This document shows, one piece after another, positions 1 to 13,600 of a stretch of 64,000 bases of DNA; within the stretch, counting starts at the first letter, position 1; every line of letters begins with the position of its first letter. Source of the DNA: Tolypeutes matacus (Eukaryota > Chordata > Mammalia > Cingulata > Chlamyphoridae). The stretch lies in the NCBI GenBank assembly GCA_026826555.1, contig JAKSZT010054335.1, positions 9,724,533-9,788,532 of the forward strand. The letters are read 5' to 3'. The position numbers and the translations under genes are program-made. The notes under the pieces were generated by a model. That model did no database searches. It saw only the letters and a list, made by a program, of their open reading frames with translations, and had not been told where the DNA came from.

Positions 1-530
1 AACAAACAAGGATGATGATGGACAAGACTTTATCCATTTTTAAAAGCTTATTTTGACTCCAATATTACACATATTAGATGCTCCTTAAACTATATATAAC
101 AAGTACATTTCTTACAAAAAATTAGAAGTCACCTATTGCAGTTAGGAAAAAAAAGTTCTCTAAGGTGAGGGAACTGATAAGGAAGGTAAACTCTGAACTG
201 GGATATAGAGTAATTTGGGGAAACATTACAAAAAGGTTGGTTGGAGTTGCCTGGAGTACCCATTTCTTTAAAAATCAGCCCTTGTTCCCCATTATCACCT
301 CCATTCCTTATCCCCTACCCCTTGAATGTTCTTTCTATTTTAAAATTACACAGGAAAACAAAATGTTTTTTTCACAGTCCAATTCAGCAGATTCTAGAAC
401 CCATTAACTTTTAAATCCCTAAACAGTATTCTACCAGACCAAATATTAAGAATTGTTTGATTACCCTATATCTAAAAAACAAATTACCAAAATTTCTCAA
501 AGGTCTCCAAAAGAATTAATTTCTTAATTC

Positions 531-552
531 TATTGGGTTCCTGTGCTCGCTC

Positions 553-593
<41 letters not shown>

Positions 594-1404
594 AAGCATG
601 GCCCCTGCACAAGGATGACACGCAAATTCGTGAAGCATTCCATATTTTTTCTTCAGAAATCCAGGAAGATAGCAAATCAATACCAAGTAAAGACTTAAAA
701 AAAAATCAAAGGAGGTTTCTCTCTTAAAGAGGATGCTATTGATGAGTCAGAAAACCGTGCAGAATAATAGTGAGCCACTGCCAGAGATAAAGCCTATAGG
801 AGATCAAATTATTTTTAAGAGAAATAAGAAAGATGCAAACCAGAATCACAAGGGGCAAAATAATAAGGATACTTCACTAGCAAATATGGAAAGAAGGTCA
901 AAATCTTGTACAATACTCTAAGTACATATTTATGTTTTCATGGTCACCTAGCACATTGTAATTTATACTTGAAAAAATATATGACTGCTGAAAGAAAGTT
1001 TCTGATAACAGAATTTTAAAGATATAAGTTAATAATATGTTTCATTTGGTTTGAACAGTTAAGACCAGGTTTGGTATTTATTTATGGAAATATTTTTAAT
1101 GAGCAACTTCAAAATATGTTTATCTCATGCTCTCCTTCAAGTGTTGGCCTTAACTGTTCAGTGTTGCAATAAAAATTATATTTTTATATGTGAAATTTCA
1201 ATTCAGGCATTTCATAGCTTTTACTAAACAATTTTACATCTTTATAATTTCACAAGGCAATCTCTAAAATTTCATGACACTGTAACATTTTTTAATGTAT
1301 TTGTAATTTTTAAAAACAGGCACAATTGTATTTAATGAACATATTTTAATAAACTATATCTGGGCACTTCCACTGTTTAAAAAAAAAAGATATATTGGGT
1401 TCCT
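531..1404 (+). pseudogene. RPGR: chimeric retropseudogene: U6 snRNA fused to a 3' mRNA fragment, probably RPGR
   Basis: A full-length U6 copy (543-649) runs directly into an mRNA 3' end (about 650-1388) that finishes with AATAAA at 1348-1353 and a 10-base poly(A) at 1379-1388. The unit is bracketed by a perfect 12-bp duplication TATTGGGTTCCT at 531-542 and 1393-1404, so both parts entered as one L1-mediated insertion. The coding end opens at ~650, shifts frame in an A run near 697-705, then reads from 706 to a stop at 919-921 and ends RRSKSCTIL. A C-terminal CTIL prenylation box with this basic Lys/Asn-rich lead-in fits the constitutive isoform of RPGR, the ciliary GTPase regulator. The RPGR name is from memory. 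The junction structure is seen directly. It lies in COG6 intron 8, antisense to COG6. Confidence 0.85.
543..649 (+). ncRNA. RNU6: U6 snRNA copy (retroposed, probably non-functional)
   Basis: All 107 bases of spliceosomal U6 are present, starting GTGCTCGC and ending in the T run that terminates Pol III. Against the U6 sequence I remember, four bases differ: T to C near position 10, T to A in GATTAGC, and two G to A changes at CpG sites. The ATACAGAGA box is intact. No TATA box or proximal sequence element is visible in the ~100 bases upstream, as expected for a retroposed copy rather than a transcribed U6 gene. Confidence 0.92.
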
Positions 1405-3129
1405 TTTTTAGTATGCTACTGATTTAATGAAACATTCACATTTTTAAAAATATATGAAAGCTGGAAGACAATATTTCACATAAAAGGAAGAATATAGCAA
1501 AGTGTTCAGGAACTATAAATTTTTAGGAATCAAAAATTTTAAGGATGTTTTGCTTTTAAGAAGACTGTAGTACTTTGCATGTATTTTTTTTTTTTTTTAA
1601 GTTAATAGGAAATGGTTTTGAAATTCTCTGCAGTGACATACTAGCACAGGAGAGAGAAAATGCAATATCAAGCCAAGTTTATTTAACAGTCTTGCATTTA
1701 CTTTCTATTTTATTAAAATAGATACAAATTCTCACTTCTAATTTTTTTCATCATGCTCTTAAATTATAAATATGTTTAAATGTGAAGAAGGCAATCTTTT
1801 AAATGATCACCCAATTCTATGAAAGAAAATGTGTGGTCAGGTGACTACTTACTACAGCACAAAATTCACAAACTCTTAACTTTTTAAATATATAAAACTA
1901 ATCCTGACTCCCAAGATGCTACACTCATACTAAAAGTAAACAGCATCATTTCCATTTCTAGGACTGAGCACGGCAACCAGAACAAGTGAATCTGTTGGCA
2001 CTTTAAACAGAGAATAAAAGTGCCCCGCCCACCACATGGAAATTGACTTTTTTTTTTTTAATTGACTCTTGACAACAACAGAGGTTGAAACTACTAATGC
2101 CAATCCTCCTGCAAAAAGGACCCCCCCCATGGACCTTCACCAGACCCACAGACGTGGAACACTTTTTCCCAGAGACAGAAGAAAAATTCTTTGACCGAAA
2201 ATCGATTCTCTGCCAACAATTATCAAAAATCCACAGTTCATTTAGAAGGGTGAATGTTAAAATTATGTAAATATTCTAAAATACTTATAGTTAAGATAAA
2301 AATTTTTAGTTTCCTTTTTTTTTTTTTATGTTTAGCTATATTCAAAAAAGAAAATTTCTAGACAAAAAGCAAATTAAAAGAAAAAAAATGTGGTCAAAGA
2401 GCAAATTTTTTAAAAACGAGCAAAGTGAAAGAATAGTACAAGTATCTCTGAGAAATGCAACAAATACATAATGAAGAAAGATCAGCATTGTCAGTTATTA
2501 CTATATTCTTAAATAATTTATTTTCCAAAGGTTTACGAAAGCAAAGAAATCATCAGGTGTTTTTAAAATTTCCAGTTAGGATAAACTTTTTTCTAAAGAA
2601 ATTTTATATTTGGTTTATTAAAAATTAATAACGCATTAGCATTATTAAGAAAAACAAAGCATGGCACCTTTCCCCCAGGACTTCAACAACTGGCATTTTT
2701 CTAGCACATAATACCTACACATTTTTGAGACATCATAATGAGCAGTGAAACTTTACCTTACCTAAATAAAGTTTGTACAGTGCCACCTGGTGGTTGGCAG
2801 GATACACTGAAGCTCATCTAAATTTAAAGAAGCTACCACTTTGAAAATAGATGAGTACTTGATGAAAAGCCAACTTTCTCTTTTAGCATACATCTTATCC
2901 TAATCCGCTGACCTTAGAAACTTCCTTCTCCACTCAACTTCCAAGTGCCTCTGACAGACTCCCAAATTGCATTATCACCTCCAGTTCCCTAGCCTGTGAT
3001 CTTCAGAGAGAAAATTTCTTTGGCTCTCTATTGTAGTTCTTTGCCTTTCAAGCTTTTTCCCTGGCTATGATGTATACCCCTCCTTAGTTAAAAGTTTTCT
3101 AGTTTACCACCTTTCAAAATAAAAATAAT

Positions 3130-3335
3130 AGCAATATTTAGCAATGTGCCAAACATTATGACCAGTCTAATTTAATCTTCACAACCACCCAGCACGACAG
3201 GCAGCACTACTATCCTCATTTGATAGCTAAGGAGAAAGATGCTTATAAAGGTTCAGGGCTTGTTGAAGAAATGTGACTCCGGAGCCCCACTTCTAAACCA
3301 TTATGCAATACTGCTCCTTTCCAAGTGTCAATCAA
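3130..3335 (+). repeat. MIR SINE (ancient)
   Basis: Reads as a decayed MIR: ATGTGCCAAACATTATG, then TAATTTAATCTTCACAACCA, then a TCCTCATTTGATAGCTAAGG segment, matching the order of the MIR core. Mammal-wide and old. Confidence 0.75.
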
Positions 3336-4590
3336 GAATCCATTCAGTAAAAATTTATTTGCATGTTGGCAGACAGCTGTGCTTTCCACTTGCCCAAAAC
3401 ACCCACAGGAAACTTTAAAAAATTAACCTTGTGAACAAATATTAATCTGCAGACAATGTTACGCATTATTGAAATCAAGTATCCCATGTCTTAAATACTC
3501 TAATGATCAACAACATCCCAAAGTGAAAAGGCTGGGAAAGCAACGTCAAAGCAGCCGAGACCTGCTGAGCCTGCCAGGCCCCCACAGCCTGACAAGCCTC
3601 CTCACCTGCTCACAAGCCCCCTCCTTCCTCAAACCACATCCTGGGCCTGCTGTTTGGCTCAATCTGGAATGTCCGTGAGGGGGTGTTCCCTGATGCTCAC
3701 CCCTCCCCTACCTGAGATTCACCTGAGCCTCCCAGCACAGTCCCACAGCCCCGGGCAAGAGCTCCAGACAGGCCCTGAACGATCGATCCCCTTCCAGGCA
3801 AGGCAGCACTGGACGGCGCCTACACACCGCAGCTGCTCCGTAAAGAGCTCTGCGTGCTCTGAGCTCGGCGGCTCTTCCAGAAGGGACGCCCCATCACGAA
3901 GCAGAGCAATGGGCAGGGCCTCTAAAAGTGCTACACGGAGGCGACTCAAAGGGGATGATTCAGGGCAGCATCCACTTCCTGAATGATCATCTCCCTCCTC
4001 GTCTCCCTAAAGCTCATTTACATACTACCAAAGGCATTTAAGAAAAAAGCATTATTTTGTCTTACATGAGAAACAAAAGAATAAAATTAAAATGCAGAAC
4101 AGAAAACATACAAACTAGTCCAACAATGCAAAGGGTTACATCTCTCTCAGCTGTCACAAGAAGGAGCAAAGACCTGGGCCCCTCTATCTCTTATCCTATT
4201 AATGAAATCCTGATTTTACATCACCTTTTTTCCATCTCAATCCCCTATATGACCTTCTCTCCAGGGTAGGGCTCATACAGGACTGCTAGTTACTTATAAT
4301 TTCCATGTAGTTAGTGAGATGACAGCTTGGGGAGAAGAGCCTTAACCTCTATAAACAAGTGCTAGCCTAATACAGGGCACCTTGGTTTCCCCTCCACCTG
4401 ACAGGCTACAAGCAATGTGCAAATAAGCTGAGGCTCCAACGACACACAGTGTGATGTGAAAAGAGCAATATAAATTATCATAAATATTACATTACTGCAT
4501 ATGAATTTGGTAATAAGGAAAATTAATGTAAATTATCAAAGCAAAGGGAGGTTTTTTGGTTGTTCTTTTAATTAGGAAAATTGTACTAAC

Positions 4591-4684
4591 TTGTATAAGA
4601 CAGGTCTATCCTGCAGGGCTTCCATTGCCTGAGTCAATACTGGAGATATGTCACATGATTCTTGAGTCAATGCTCTGCATTCAC
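4591..4684 (-). CDS. COG6: COG6 coding exon 8
   Basis: 94 bp, completes Ser231, residues 232-261 plus two bases of Lys262. Acceptor ACTTTTCAG|G, donor CAA|GTTAGT. Encodes [20 protein letters not shown] then [10 protein letters not shown]. It is the last COG6 exon in the window. I found no match for the next expected segment (YTLDEFGTARRS) between 1 and 4590. Confidence 0.94.
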
Positions 4685-7600
4685 CTGAAAAGTAATTAGC
4701 ATTATTACTCTTGTTTAACTAAAAGCAGTTCTTTACTATGCCCACGGTACACAGGAGTCTAAATCCTACAACAAATATCAGATGAAAAAAATGCTTGGAA
4801 AAGCCTAAAGGACATGCCAATAAAAATTTAGTTTATGCTATCAACCAAATCAAATACTTAATCTTCAATATTTATATAACTTTACATGACCACATATATT
4901 ATCTGCTACACCCAAACCTCTATTTTATTGTTACAAAAAAAAACACCACAGTTCCAAAGAAACCGATCCATGAACAAATATTTACCAAATAACTGCTGTT
5001 CGCATGAAAGTACGCTTGGTTCATTGCTGGGACAGGGGGATTGGACTAAAGCCTCTATTGGCCTTTCCTTCCCTCAGGGAGCAACCTTTAAGCAGTTTGC
5101 AAAAACTCTGCATGGATAACTGGTATGTGGGAGTAGAATTATAATTTCAAAATATTCTTAAACTCCTAAAAGTCTCCACAGCCACATTTTCTCTATTTTC
5201 CTGTTCTAATTTTATCTATAAAATGTTTACAAAGTATCTACTATGTTAAATAAAATTGAGAACTTGTTCAGAAACCCTGACCTCTTGGTACAGGAGGCCC
5301 TTATATTTGCGCATATTTTTATAATGCATTGGCTGAGGAAAAACATGTGCCTACGGATCTGAAGCCATCTTAAAACAGTCTGGAGCCAATGTCAGTATTG
5401 TGGGATCACAAAGAAACTGGAAGCAAGGTCTTTTCTACTTTTGAGAAAGTAGAAATCTAACTAGAAAGATAAGATATACATATATTAAAAGTTGAAGAAC
5501 AATACGGGGTAGTGTGCAAATGAGTACTGCATAAATATTTCCAGTGGTAACATTAAGAGAAGGGAAAAGGCTCTGATTTAATGTGTCACAGAGAGTTCCA
5601 GGAAGATACAGAACCCAAGAGTGACCTTGACGGCCGAGGTCACATTTGGATGCAAAGAGAGAAAGCCAGACAGCACCCCAGATGGGAGACACAGTACAAA
5701 CGAGAAAGGGGGTGGAAGATGGAGCTGGATTCTGTGCACATGAGCCACTCGTCCTGACCCGGTGCAGTACCACACAGGCCGACAGCAGCCTGGGTCTCGC
5801 CAGGTCCTTCAGGCAGGGGCTGATGCTATAAAACATCACATGCTCCTCGCCCACCTTTTTTTTTTTCCTCTTGTCCACTCTTAACGGGTCTCAACTAACT
5901 TCTCTGGGTCTAAAAAGCTGTTTTAAACAGCTTAACGAAACATTTTAAAACAAGACCAAAAGCCAACAAACCACTTGTGGGAAACAGAGCAATGACCCCT
6001 CCCTAATGCCTGGCACCTGCGCTGAGCTACCTTACATGGCAAAAGGACGTCTGCAGATGGACCTGAGGTCATAAAGTGATAGTGGGGCTCTCCTGGGCAG
6101 CCCTCTAAAAGCAGCAGAGGCTCGCAGCAGAGGCAGGGGTGAGGCTGAAGAGAAGGAGAAGTTAGGGTGCCAGGGCCCTGACCCACCCTTGCCGGCTACG
6201 GCTCCGTGGAGGGAGGGGCCCTGAGCAAGGCAAGGCAAAGGCTGCCTCCCTCCCAAAGGTGGGGAGGCCCAGTTGTTGGCCAGCAGGAAACGGGGCCCCA
6301 TCCTAGAGCCACAAGGCACGAGCCCTGCTGACCACCCCGCCAGGCAAGGAAGCGGCTTCTCTGCCAGGGCCCACAAAGGAGCACCGCCATGCCGACACCC
6401 TGATTTCAGCCCAGGAAGACCCGGGTCAATTTCTGATCTACAGCTGTAAGACAATAAATTAGTGTTGTTTTAAGCTCCTGTTTGTAGCAATTGGTGATGG
6501 CAGCAGTAGAAAACAAATATGACATTTACAATACAGTTATGTAAATAACGTGAGGACTAATCAATTTTAAGATAATCCAGGGCAGAAATATTATCTTCAT
6601 TTTTTTATTCCTATTCTTAATCAAACAGTGCTTGGCTGGTAGTAAATGCTCACAATACAAATGCAAAAAACAATATGTTCAAATGTACAGTCTGTTTTTA
6701 CCTTTTAAAAATTAAAAATGTTTGGATTACTAAAATCAAAATATGAATAAAATAAAGATCAAGTGACCTAAAGAAGTTGATCGCTAATAATTCATCAATC
6801 TAGATCACACGAAAACAATCTAACTTACTTTGAGCCCATCGGTAAAGTCTTTCATAAGCTGTTTCTTGAAGCAAGGCCATCTGTTCCATTATTTCTAAAC
6901 TAAAAAATTTTGAAGACTTATTATAATGTAAATTTTTAGCCACAGCAATATCTAAGCACCTAATTAGTTTGTTTAATTATAGGATAATTTGGTTACAGAA
7001 TATTAACTTTTAATTGCTTTATGGAATTATTTTTAATAAGTTTTTGCAATTAAATAAATGTTGTCAAACTTAAATGTCACCCCTTCATCGTCCAATTGTT
7101 TTAATATATGTCAGGGCCCAACTTGCCCTTATCCAAAAATAAAGACTAAACTCCTAATTTGCAAAATGTCACGCGGCTTTGAAAAGAACTCAGGCTGCCT
7201 GAAAGCTTCAGAAGCACAGGAGGCCCGCGACCCCGCCAACGGCGGGCGACTCACCCTGCAGTCTGCTGGCTGGTGCGCAGGAGAACCTTGACATCACCGT
7301 GAATCTGCTTGACTCTTCTCAGTGCTTTGAAAAAGTCCTTTAAAATTAAGAATGTGGGTCAAAAAAATTTTTTTCCCATTAAAAATACATTACTCTAACT
7401 ATCACTACAAATTCTTTCACTTTTTCTAATGAAGCTTTCCTATACTGGTATCAATTTTTCTCTGAATTCTTATAAAGGGTGTAATATGTGTTTATTCACA
7501 TCTTAAAATATAGATTAATTCAATGCCTACCACATGCCAAATAGTGTGCTAGTTGTCAGGAATACAAAACTTATAAAGTCAAAAACCGCTATCCTCACAA

Positions 7601-10600
7601 AGCATGTAGTCTAGTGAGAAATGCAAACCTAAGGATTATTATACAAAGCAAAAAATGCTACGTATTCTATTATACCTTAAACATTCTTATCACTGAAGAC
7701 AATGCTATATATACTTCTCACATACCCGTTCTCTGCCCTCATCCAAGTTCGAATACAAAACTGGACACATAAAAGATGCTTGTTAAATACATAAGTGAGC
7801 TGGTGCCGAATGCCAAAAAATGTACTGAAGCCTTAGATTCCAGATAACCACAAACAGAACTCCAACCATAAACATAACGGATGGTGTTCTTTCTGATGAA
7901 TAAAATAGAAACCTTCTCCTCTAATAAAGCAGAAAGTAAGATAACAGCGACATCTACTAATATGGGCCCAGTGAGACCCCTCCCCAGGGACCCTTCTCAT
8001 GCTCAGGCCCCAGAACTACAACAGGCTACCTCAGTAAGACTGAAGGATCGCTTTCCAGGAAAATAAAATGCCTTAAAGAAAAAAATATGAACCTTTCCCT
8101 AGCATTTATCTCACTAAGAGGTTTTACAGTTCTGTCAGTGAGTTTGGAAAGAATGGTGATAGGTTAAAAAAAATTAGATGAAAAATAAGCAACTTCTACC
8201 TCCAGGAAAAACAAAAAATTATAAAAGAAAGCATATAATAATTGTACCATAATGTAAACAGAAAGTGTGACAAAACCATATAGTGAGAAATGGAGGGAAA
8301 AAAGTGTGAGAGTGAGTTTATGTCTTTTGGGAGGAGGGGACAGAAGGAAGGTAAGAGGCTAAATTCTCCCATTTCAATAGACAACACTTAACATAAAAAT
8401 CAAAGTACAGTCTTCTTAACTAGAGATCTAGAATACAGTATATACAAAAGAAGCTATTAACAAGGTTGACAACAGTTGCCAAAGAACTTAAAGGCAGAAG
8501 GGGTAGAAGAGGTGATGTTTTATTATAAGCCTTGTTGTACTCTTTCATTTCTTAAAAAAAAGCATGCGTATTACTTTGAAAAGAACTTTTAATTAAAATA
8601 AGTTTTAAAATATTCATCTTAATTTCCATACAAATTTAAAAGTATTTTCAGATCAAGTTTTTACCTGATCCTCTGGTAAAATAAAGCCTTAAGAACACAT
8701 TTTGCTCCAGCCTCTGCAGCTGCGCACAGCGTACCTCAGTGATAGGGCCCTCTCGCGGACCCCGGAGAAGACCCATTTCATCCGAAGTCAGCTGGAACTT
8801 GGATAAGAAGGCATCTGCAACTTGTGCTCTTATTTCTAATCTCTGACTAAAACAAAAAGCAAACAACAGAAATCAAGCATGCTATGCTTTTGCATAACTT
8901 TAAAACAAATTACATCTCTGAGCTAATAACTCTTTAAAACAAAGATGGTGAAAGACCCTCAACATCTTCTAAAGCCTTATTTCTGCCTCAATATTGGAAG
9001 TTCATCAAGCATGTGGGTGGTAAAATTAGCTGATATTATTCTATCTGAAAGACTTGCTCACAGTAAAAGGAGTTGATCATTATGCAAAAGAATAAATATG
9101 TTCCAAAATGGTCCCTGCAGTACAAATCCTCAGCCACTTAAGTACAAGCCAACTATGTACTTGGAATAACAAGGCTATTTTACAGGAGAGAAACATGACA
9201 CTGCTTTCAACTAATTTCTTCTCACTTAAATGCCCTAAGCCTTGGAAGTTTTAATCTAACATACAGAGCAACCCCAAATCAGGTCTATTAGGTTTTTTTA
9301 AGATTAGAACTAGAAGTCAACACCTACTTGCCAATTCCTCATAAATCTATAGTCACTTCTTCACTTCTGCCTTCCCCACTTTTTCCATATAGAATAAAAA
9401 AATCCTTTAGGTTATGTCATGCAACCCATAATTACGAGTTCTATGACCCAACTAGACCACATGACTGTTAGAAAACGGCACAGTCTGATCTGGACTGCAA
9501 CCTGCAAGGCCCAGGGTCAGTGGCCAAAGGCAAGTCAGAAACCACAGCAGACACACAGCGATCCTGGCTTCCAGAACCTCAGCCAGGCGAGGTCGTCAGG
9601 AGTGCTCACGGTGGCAACAGTCTAGCCGCTGCCTGTACTCAAGTAGGCTGAGCAAGGAGGAGCTCCGCTGCCTGTGTCTGGCCTCTTGGCTTGTTTGTAC
9701 TCTTTGGTTGTGAGGTTTTACATTCACTAAATCAAACGCTCCTGCCAAATAATGCAGAAAGCTACAGCAGGGAAGTCCTCCAGGTGGCAGTCACATTCCA
9801 GTGATAAGTAAATCACAACATTACATTTTCACAGGTTAACTGGCATATGTCCTTAACCAACTTTTCACTGGTTTCTCAGTTACCACTACAGGCTTTGTTT
9901 TAGACTCTTAAAGCTCCAATCACTATCCTATAAGATTCAAACTAACTAAAAAACAACTTAACCATTTCAACTAAAACCTTTTTGGAGCTTCTTTAAGGTC
10001 TGTCTTTAAGGTCAATTTAAAAGGCACAAAGAAAATTAGTCTCTTCAGTTTATAGTTCCATTTTGTTTTAATCAAAACTAGTATTAGCCTTCTTGATCAC
10101 ATCCCTTAATCACTAAAATTCATTCCAAGTAACATGGGTGACTGTATCTAAAACTCAATCCATGACATAAAGACTTTGAACCATAGCCTCTTTATCTACA
10201 AAAAAGATGGCTCAAAACTATTTTTAACAAGGGCCACATTACTAAAATAAAAATTTGGTAGCTCAAGATGTCAATTTTTAATGTAGTGACTGAATAAATT
10301 CTAATATTTTTTTTTAATCATATTACTCTTGAGTTTAACTCATATATTCTTTCCCAGTGAATTTTCACCATCATTCTGACAGAAAGCTATTCTTGATTTG
10401 GAAGTATTCATGCCTACAACTTGAATTACCAGGGACCTACACCTGATGTGACAAAGAGTACACTTTATACAGAGCCTGCCCTAATTTTACATCACAATTG
10501 AAGTGTGCTACCTTTTGGAAGGCCTTTAATACCTATAAATTATATGAAATAAATGTTAACATAAAATATTACATGATATATAAATGACAACTTCTACAGT

Positions 10601-13600
10601 ATTTGAGATGTATTAATGAATTCACTGTCTAGGATATAAAGAAATTATATAAGTAAATATGGCATATACATAATATGGAACAATATGCAGCAGATAAACA
10701 TGAAATAGATCTATACGTACTGATTTAAAATTATATATTTATAAGACATTTAATAAATATAAAAAAGAGGTTGTAGAAAGATGTATAGCAAACCCATTTA
10801 TTTTAAAAAAGAACCTATACACATAGACGATGAATTTGCAACACATATATTCATATTACTAGAATATACAAAACTAACTATTTAATCTTCATAATGAGTC
10901 ATTTAAACCATTCCAGAACATGATTTAGGAAGCTTAAGTTGCGTTTTTCTGCAGAAATATTTATGTCATATTTTAACTCTACCTCCTAGACTCACCTCTG
11001 CCAAATAATCTCAAAGCAGTAAGAAAAACACTAACAGAAAACTGTACATAAACACAAACCAAGAAAGTTACAAAATACAAATGGCAAAACAACTTGAAAG
11101 AAACTGACTCCTCAATATTCAAAAAAAAAACCTAAACTAAAAAAATATGGAACCACCAGCAAGATGGCGGCAGAGTAAGGCGCTCCTGGAGTCAGCTTGT
11201 GCTACAGGGCAGTTAGTGATCACCCAGAGCTGTCTAAAGCACCTGTCTGGGGGCTCCAGGAGACCAGAAGAACATCCTGAAACATCCTTGAAGAATGGAA
11301 GGAGGAGAAGCCCATCTGCAGAGAAGATGCATGAGTAGAGCCCTCCACGCCCCGGAGGCCGGTGCCCATCCTCCACTGGAGGCACAAGCCGCCTCGGGAG
11401 CTGTTCCGCGGCTGGAATTGGAAAGTCCACTTCCCACAAACAGGGGAGGAAGAGACGGTTTGGCACCAACTTCAGCCACTGATTAGTAAATTCAGCATGC
11501 TAAAGTATTATGCTAAGAATGGCTCAAGTTTGAACCTGTCCAAGTCAGAAAAAGGCCAGTAGCTGCCAGTTTAACTCTGCCCTTGGCACGAGGGGAAGCA
11601 GGATGAACTGAAAATCACAGTGCTGGTAGGGACTGGCTTCTTTCCACCCAGAGTGGCCTGCAGCCCTAGCTGAGCCTTCAGCCTCACCTCTAGCAGGGAG
11701 GAAGCTGGTGGGCACTGTACCAGCCTCTCCAGGTAACTGCAGGTACATTCAGCTGGCACAGGCTGAATAGTCAGAAGTCTACCAGGGCAACTGCAGACAT
11801 CTTGGACCTGCACGGCGTAGACTGCTGCCCACACCTGCAGCTCCATCCCTGTCCTAGGCAAGGGAGAAAGGGGCATGAAGCTTCATCAGTCTCTCTGGGC
11901 AACTACAGTCTAGGCCTGCACGACTTGGATTATTACACATGGCTGTGGCTCTGTCCCTGCCCCCTGGCAGAGAATAAAGTTGGGAGAAGCCTCATCGGTC
12001 CCTGGGGCAATGAGGGCAGCTTGAGGCTCCACAGTTCACAGCACCAACTATATCCTTGGCTCCTACTACATAACCAGCAAGGGAGAAAGGGCAAGAAAGC
12101 CCTAAACTAAAGAGAGAAACTGCACCCAGAATAAATACTCTAGTAAGCCAGATGCCAAGACACCAACAAAAAATTACAATCACACCAAGATACAGGAAGA
12201 TATGGCCCAGTTAAAGGAACAAGAGAAGCCTCCAGATGAAATAAGGGAGTTGATACCACTAATCATAGATGTTCAAACAAATCTCCTAAATGAATTCAAT
12301 GAGATGGCTAAAGAGATTAAGGATATTAAGAAGACACTGGATGAGCACAAAGAAGAATTTGAAAGCATACACAGAAAAATAGCAGAATTTACGGGAATGA
12401 AAGGAGCAATAAATGAAATAATACACTGGAATCATATAATAGCAGATTTGAGCAGGCAGAAGAAAGGACTGGTGAAACTTGAAGAAATGGCCTCTGAAAG
12501 CAAACATACAAAAGAACAGATGAAGAAAAAAATTGAACAAGGTCTCAGGGAACTAAACGACAGCAAGAGACGTGCAAACATATGTGTCATGGGTGTCTTA
12601 GAAGGAGAAGAGAAGGGAAAAGAGGCAGAAGGAATATTTGAAGAAACAATGGTGGAAAATTTCCGAACACTACTGAAGGACATAGATATCCGTATCAAAG
12701 CAGCACAGCGTACTCCCATCTGAAAAATCCGAATAGACCAACCCCGAGACACATACTAATCAGAATGTCAAATGCCAAAGACAGAGAATTCTGAGAGCAG
12801 CAAGAGAAAAGCAATGCATAACATATAAGGGATACCCAATAAGATTAAGTGTCAATTTCTCATCAGAAACCGTGGAGGCAAGAAGACAGTGGTATGATAT
12901 ATTTAAGACACTGCAAGAAAAAAACTTCCAGCCAAGAATCTTATAGCTGGCAAGAATGTCTTTCAAAAATGACAGCAAGTTTAGAATATTCAAAGATAAA
13001 AAGAAACTGAGTTTGAAACCAAGAGACAGGCTTTGCAAGAAATCCTAAAGGATGTGTTACAGCCTGAAAAGACAAGACAGGAGAGAGAGAGACTTGGAAG
13101 AGTTTAGAAACGAAGATTTTACCAGTAAAAGTAACTAAAAGTCTCAAAAGAGTGGTGAAAATAAAATATGACAGATAAAACCCAAAGGTCAAAATGGGCG
13201 AAATAAGAAATGCCTTTAAAGTAATAACATTGAATGTTAATGGATTAAACTCCCCAATCAGAAGACAGAAACTGGCAAAATGGATAAGAAAATATGAGCC
13301 ACCTATATACTGTCTGCAAGAGACTCACCTTAGACCCAAGGATACCAACAGATTGAAAATGAAAGGCTGGAAAAAGATATTCCACGCATGCAGTAACAAC
13401 AACTACAAAAAGATGGAGTAGCTATAGTTACATCAGATGATATAGGCTTTAAAAAACACTAGTAAGGCGCAATCTGAGGAGGAAGTCAGGAAAAAAAAAA
13501 GCTCCATTTACAATAGCGACTAAAAGAATCAAATATTTAGGAATAAACTTAACCAACAATGTAAAACACTTGTATTCAGAAAACCAACTCATTGTTAAAA

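Larger units (their letters stand above)
1..4590 (-). other. COG6: COG6 intron 8 (partial)
   Basis: AT-rich intron holding the U6 chimera (531-1404) and a MIR at 3130-3335. A GC-richer patch at about 3540-3990 has no family or exon that I recognise. The rest is plain AT-rich sequence with short homopolymers. Confidence 0.85.

Noticed and set aside
543..649. Functional U6 gene
   Set aside because: No upstream Pol III snRNA promoter elements, four differences from U6, and it sits inside a retroposed unit with one duplication.
2780..2805. Possible CTCF-like site (GCCACCTGGTGGTTGGCAG)
   Set aside because: Matches the consensus only in part, and no supporting context can be seen.
8648..8734. COG6 frame continuing past exon 5 (VRCAQLQ...)
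   Set aside because: It crosses a good GT donor and diverges from COG6. The conserved continuation is in exon 6.
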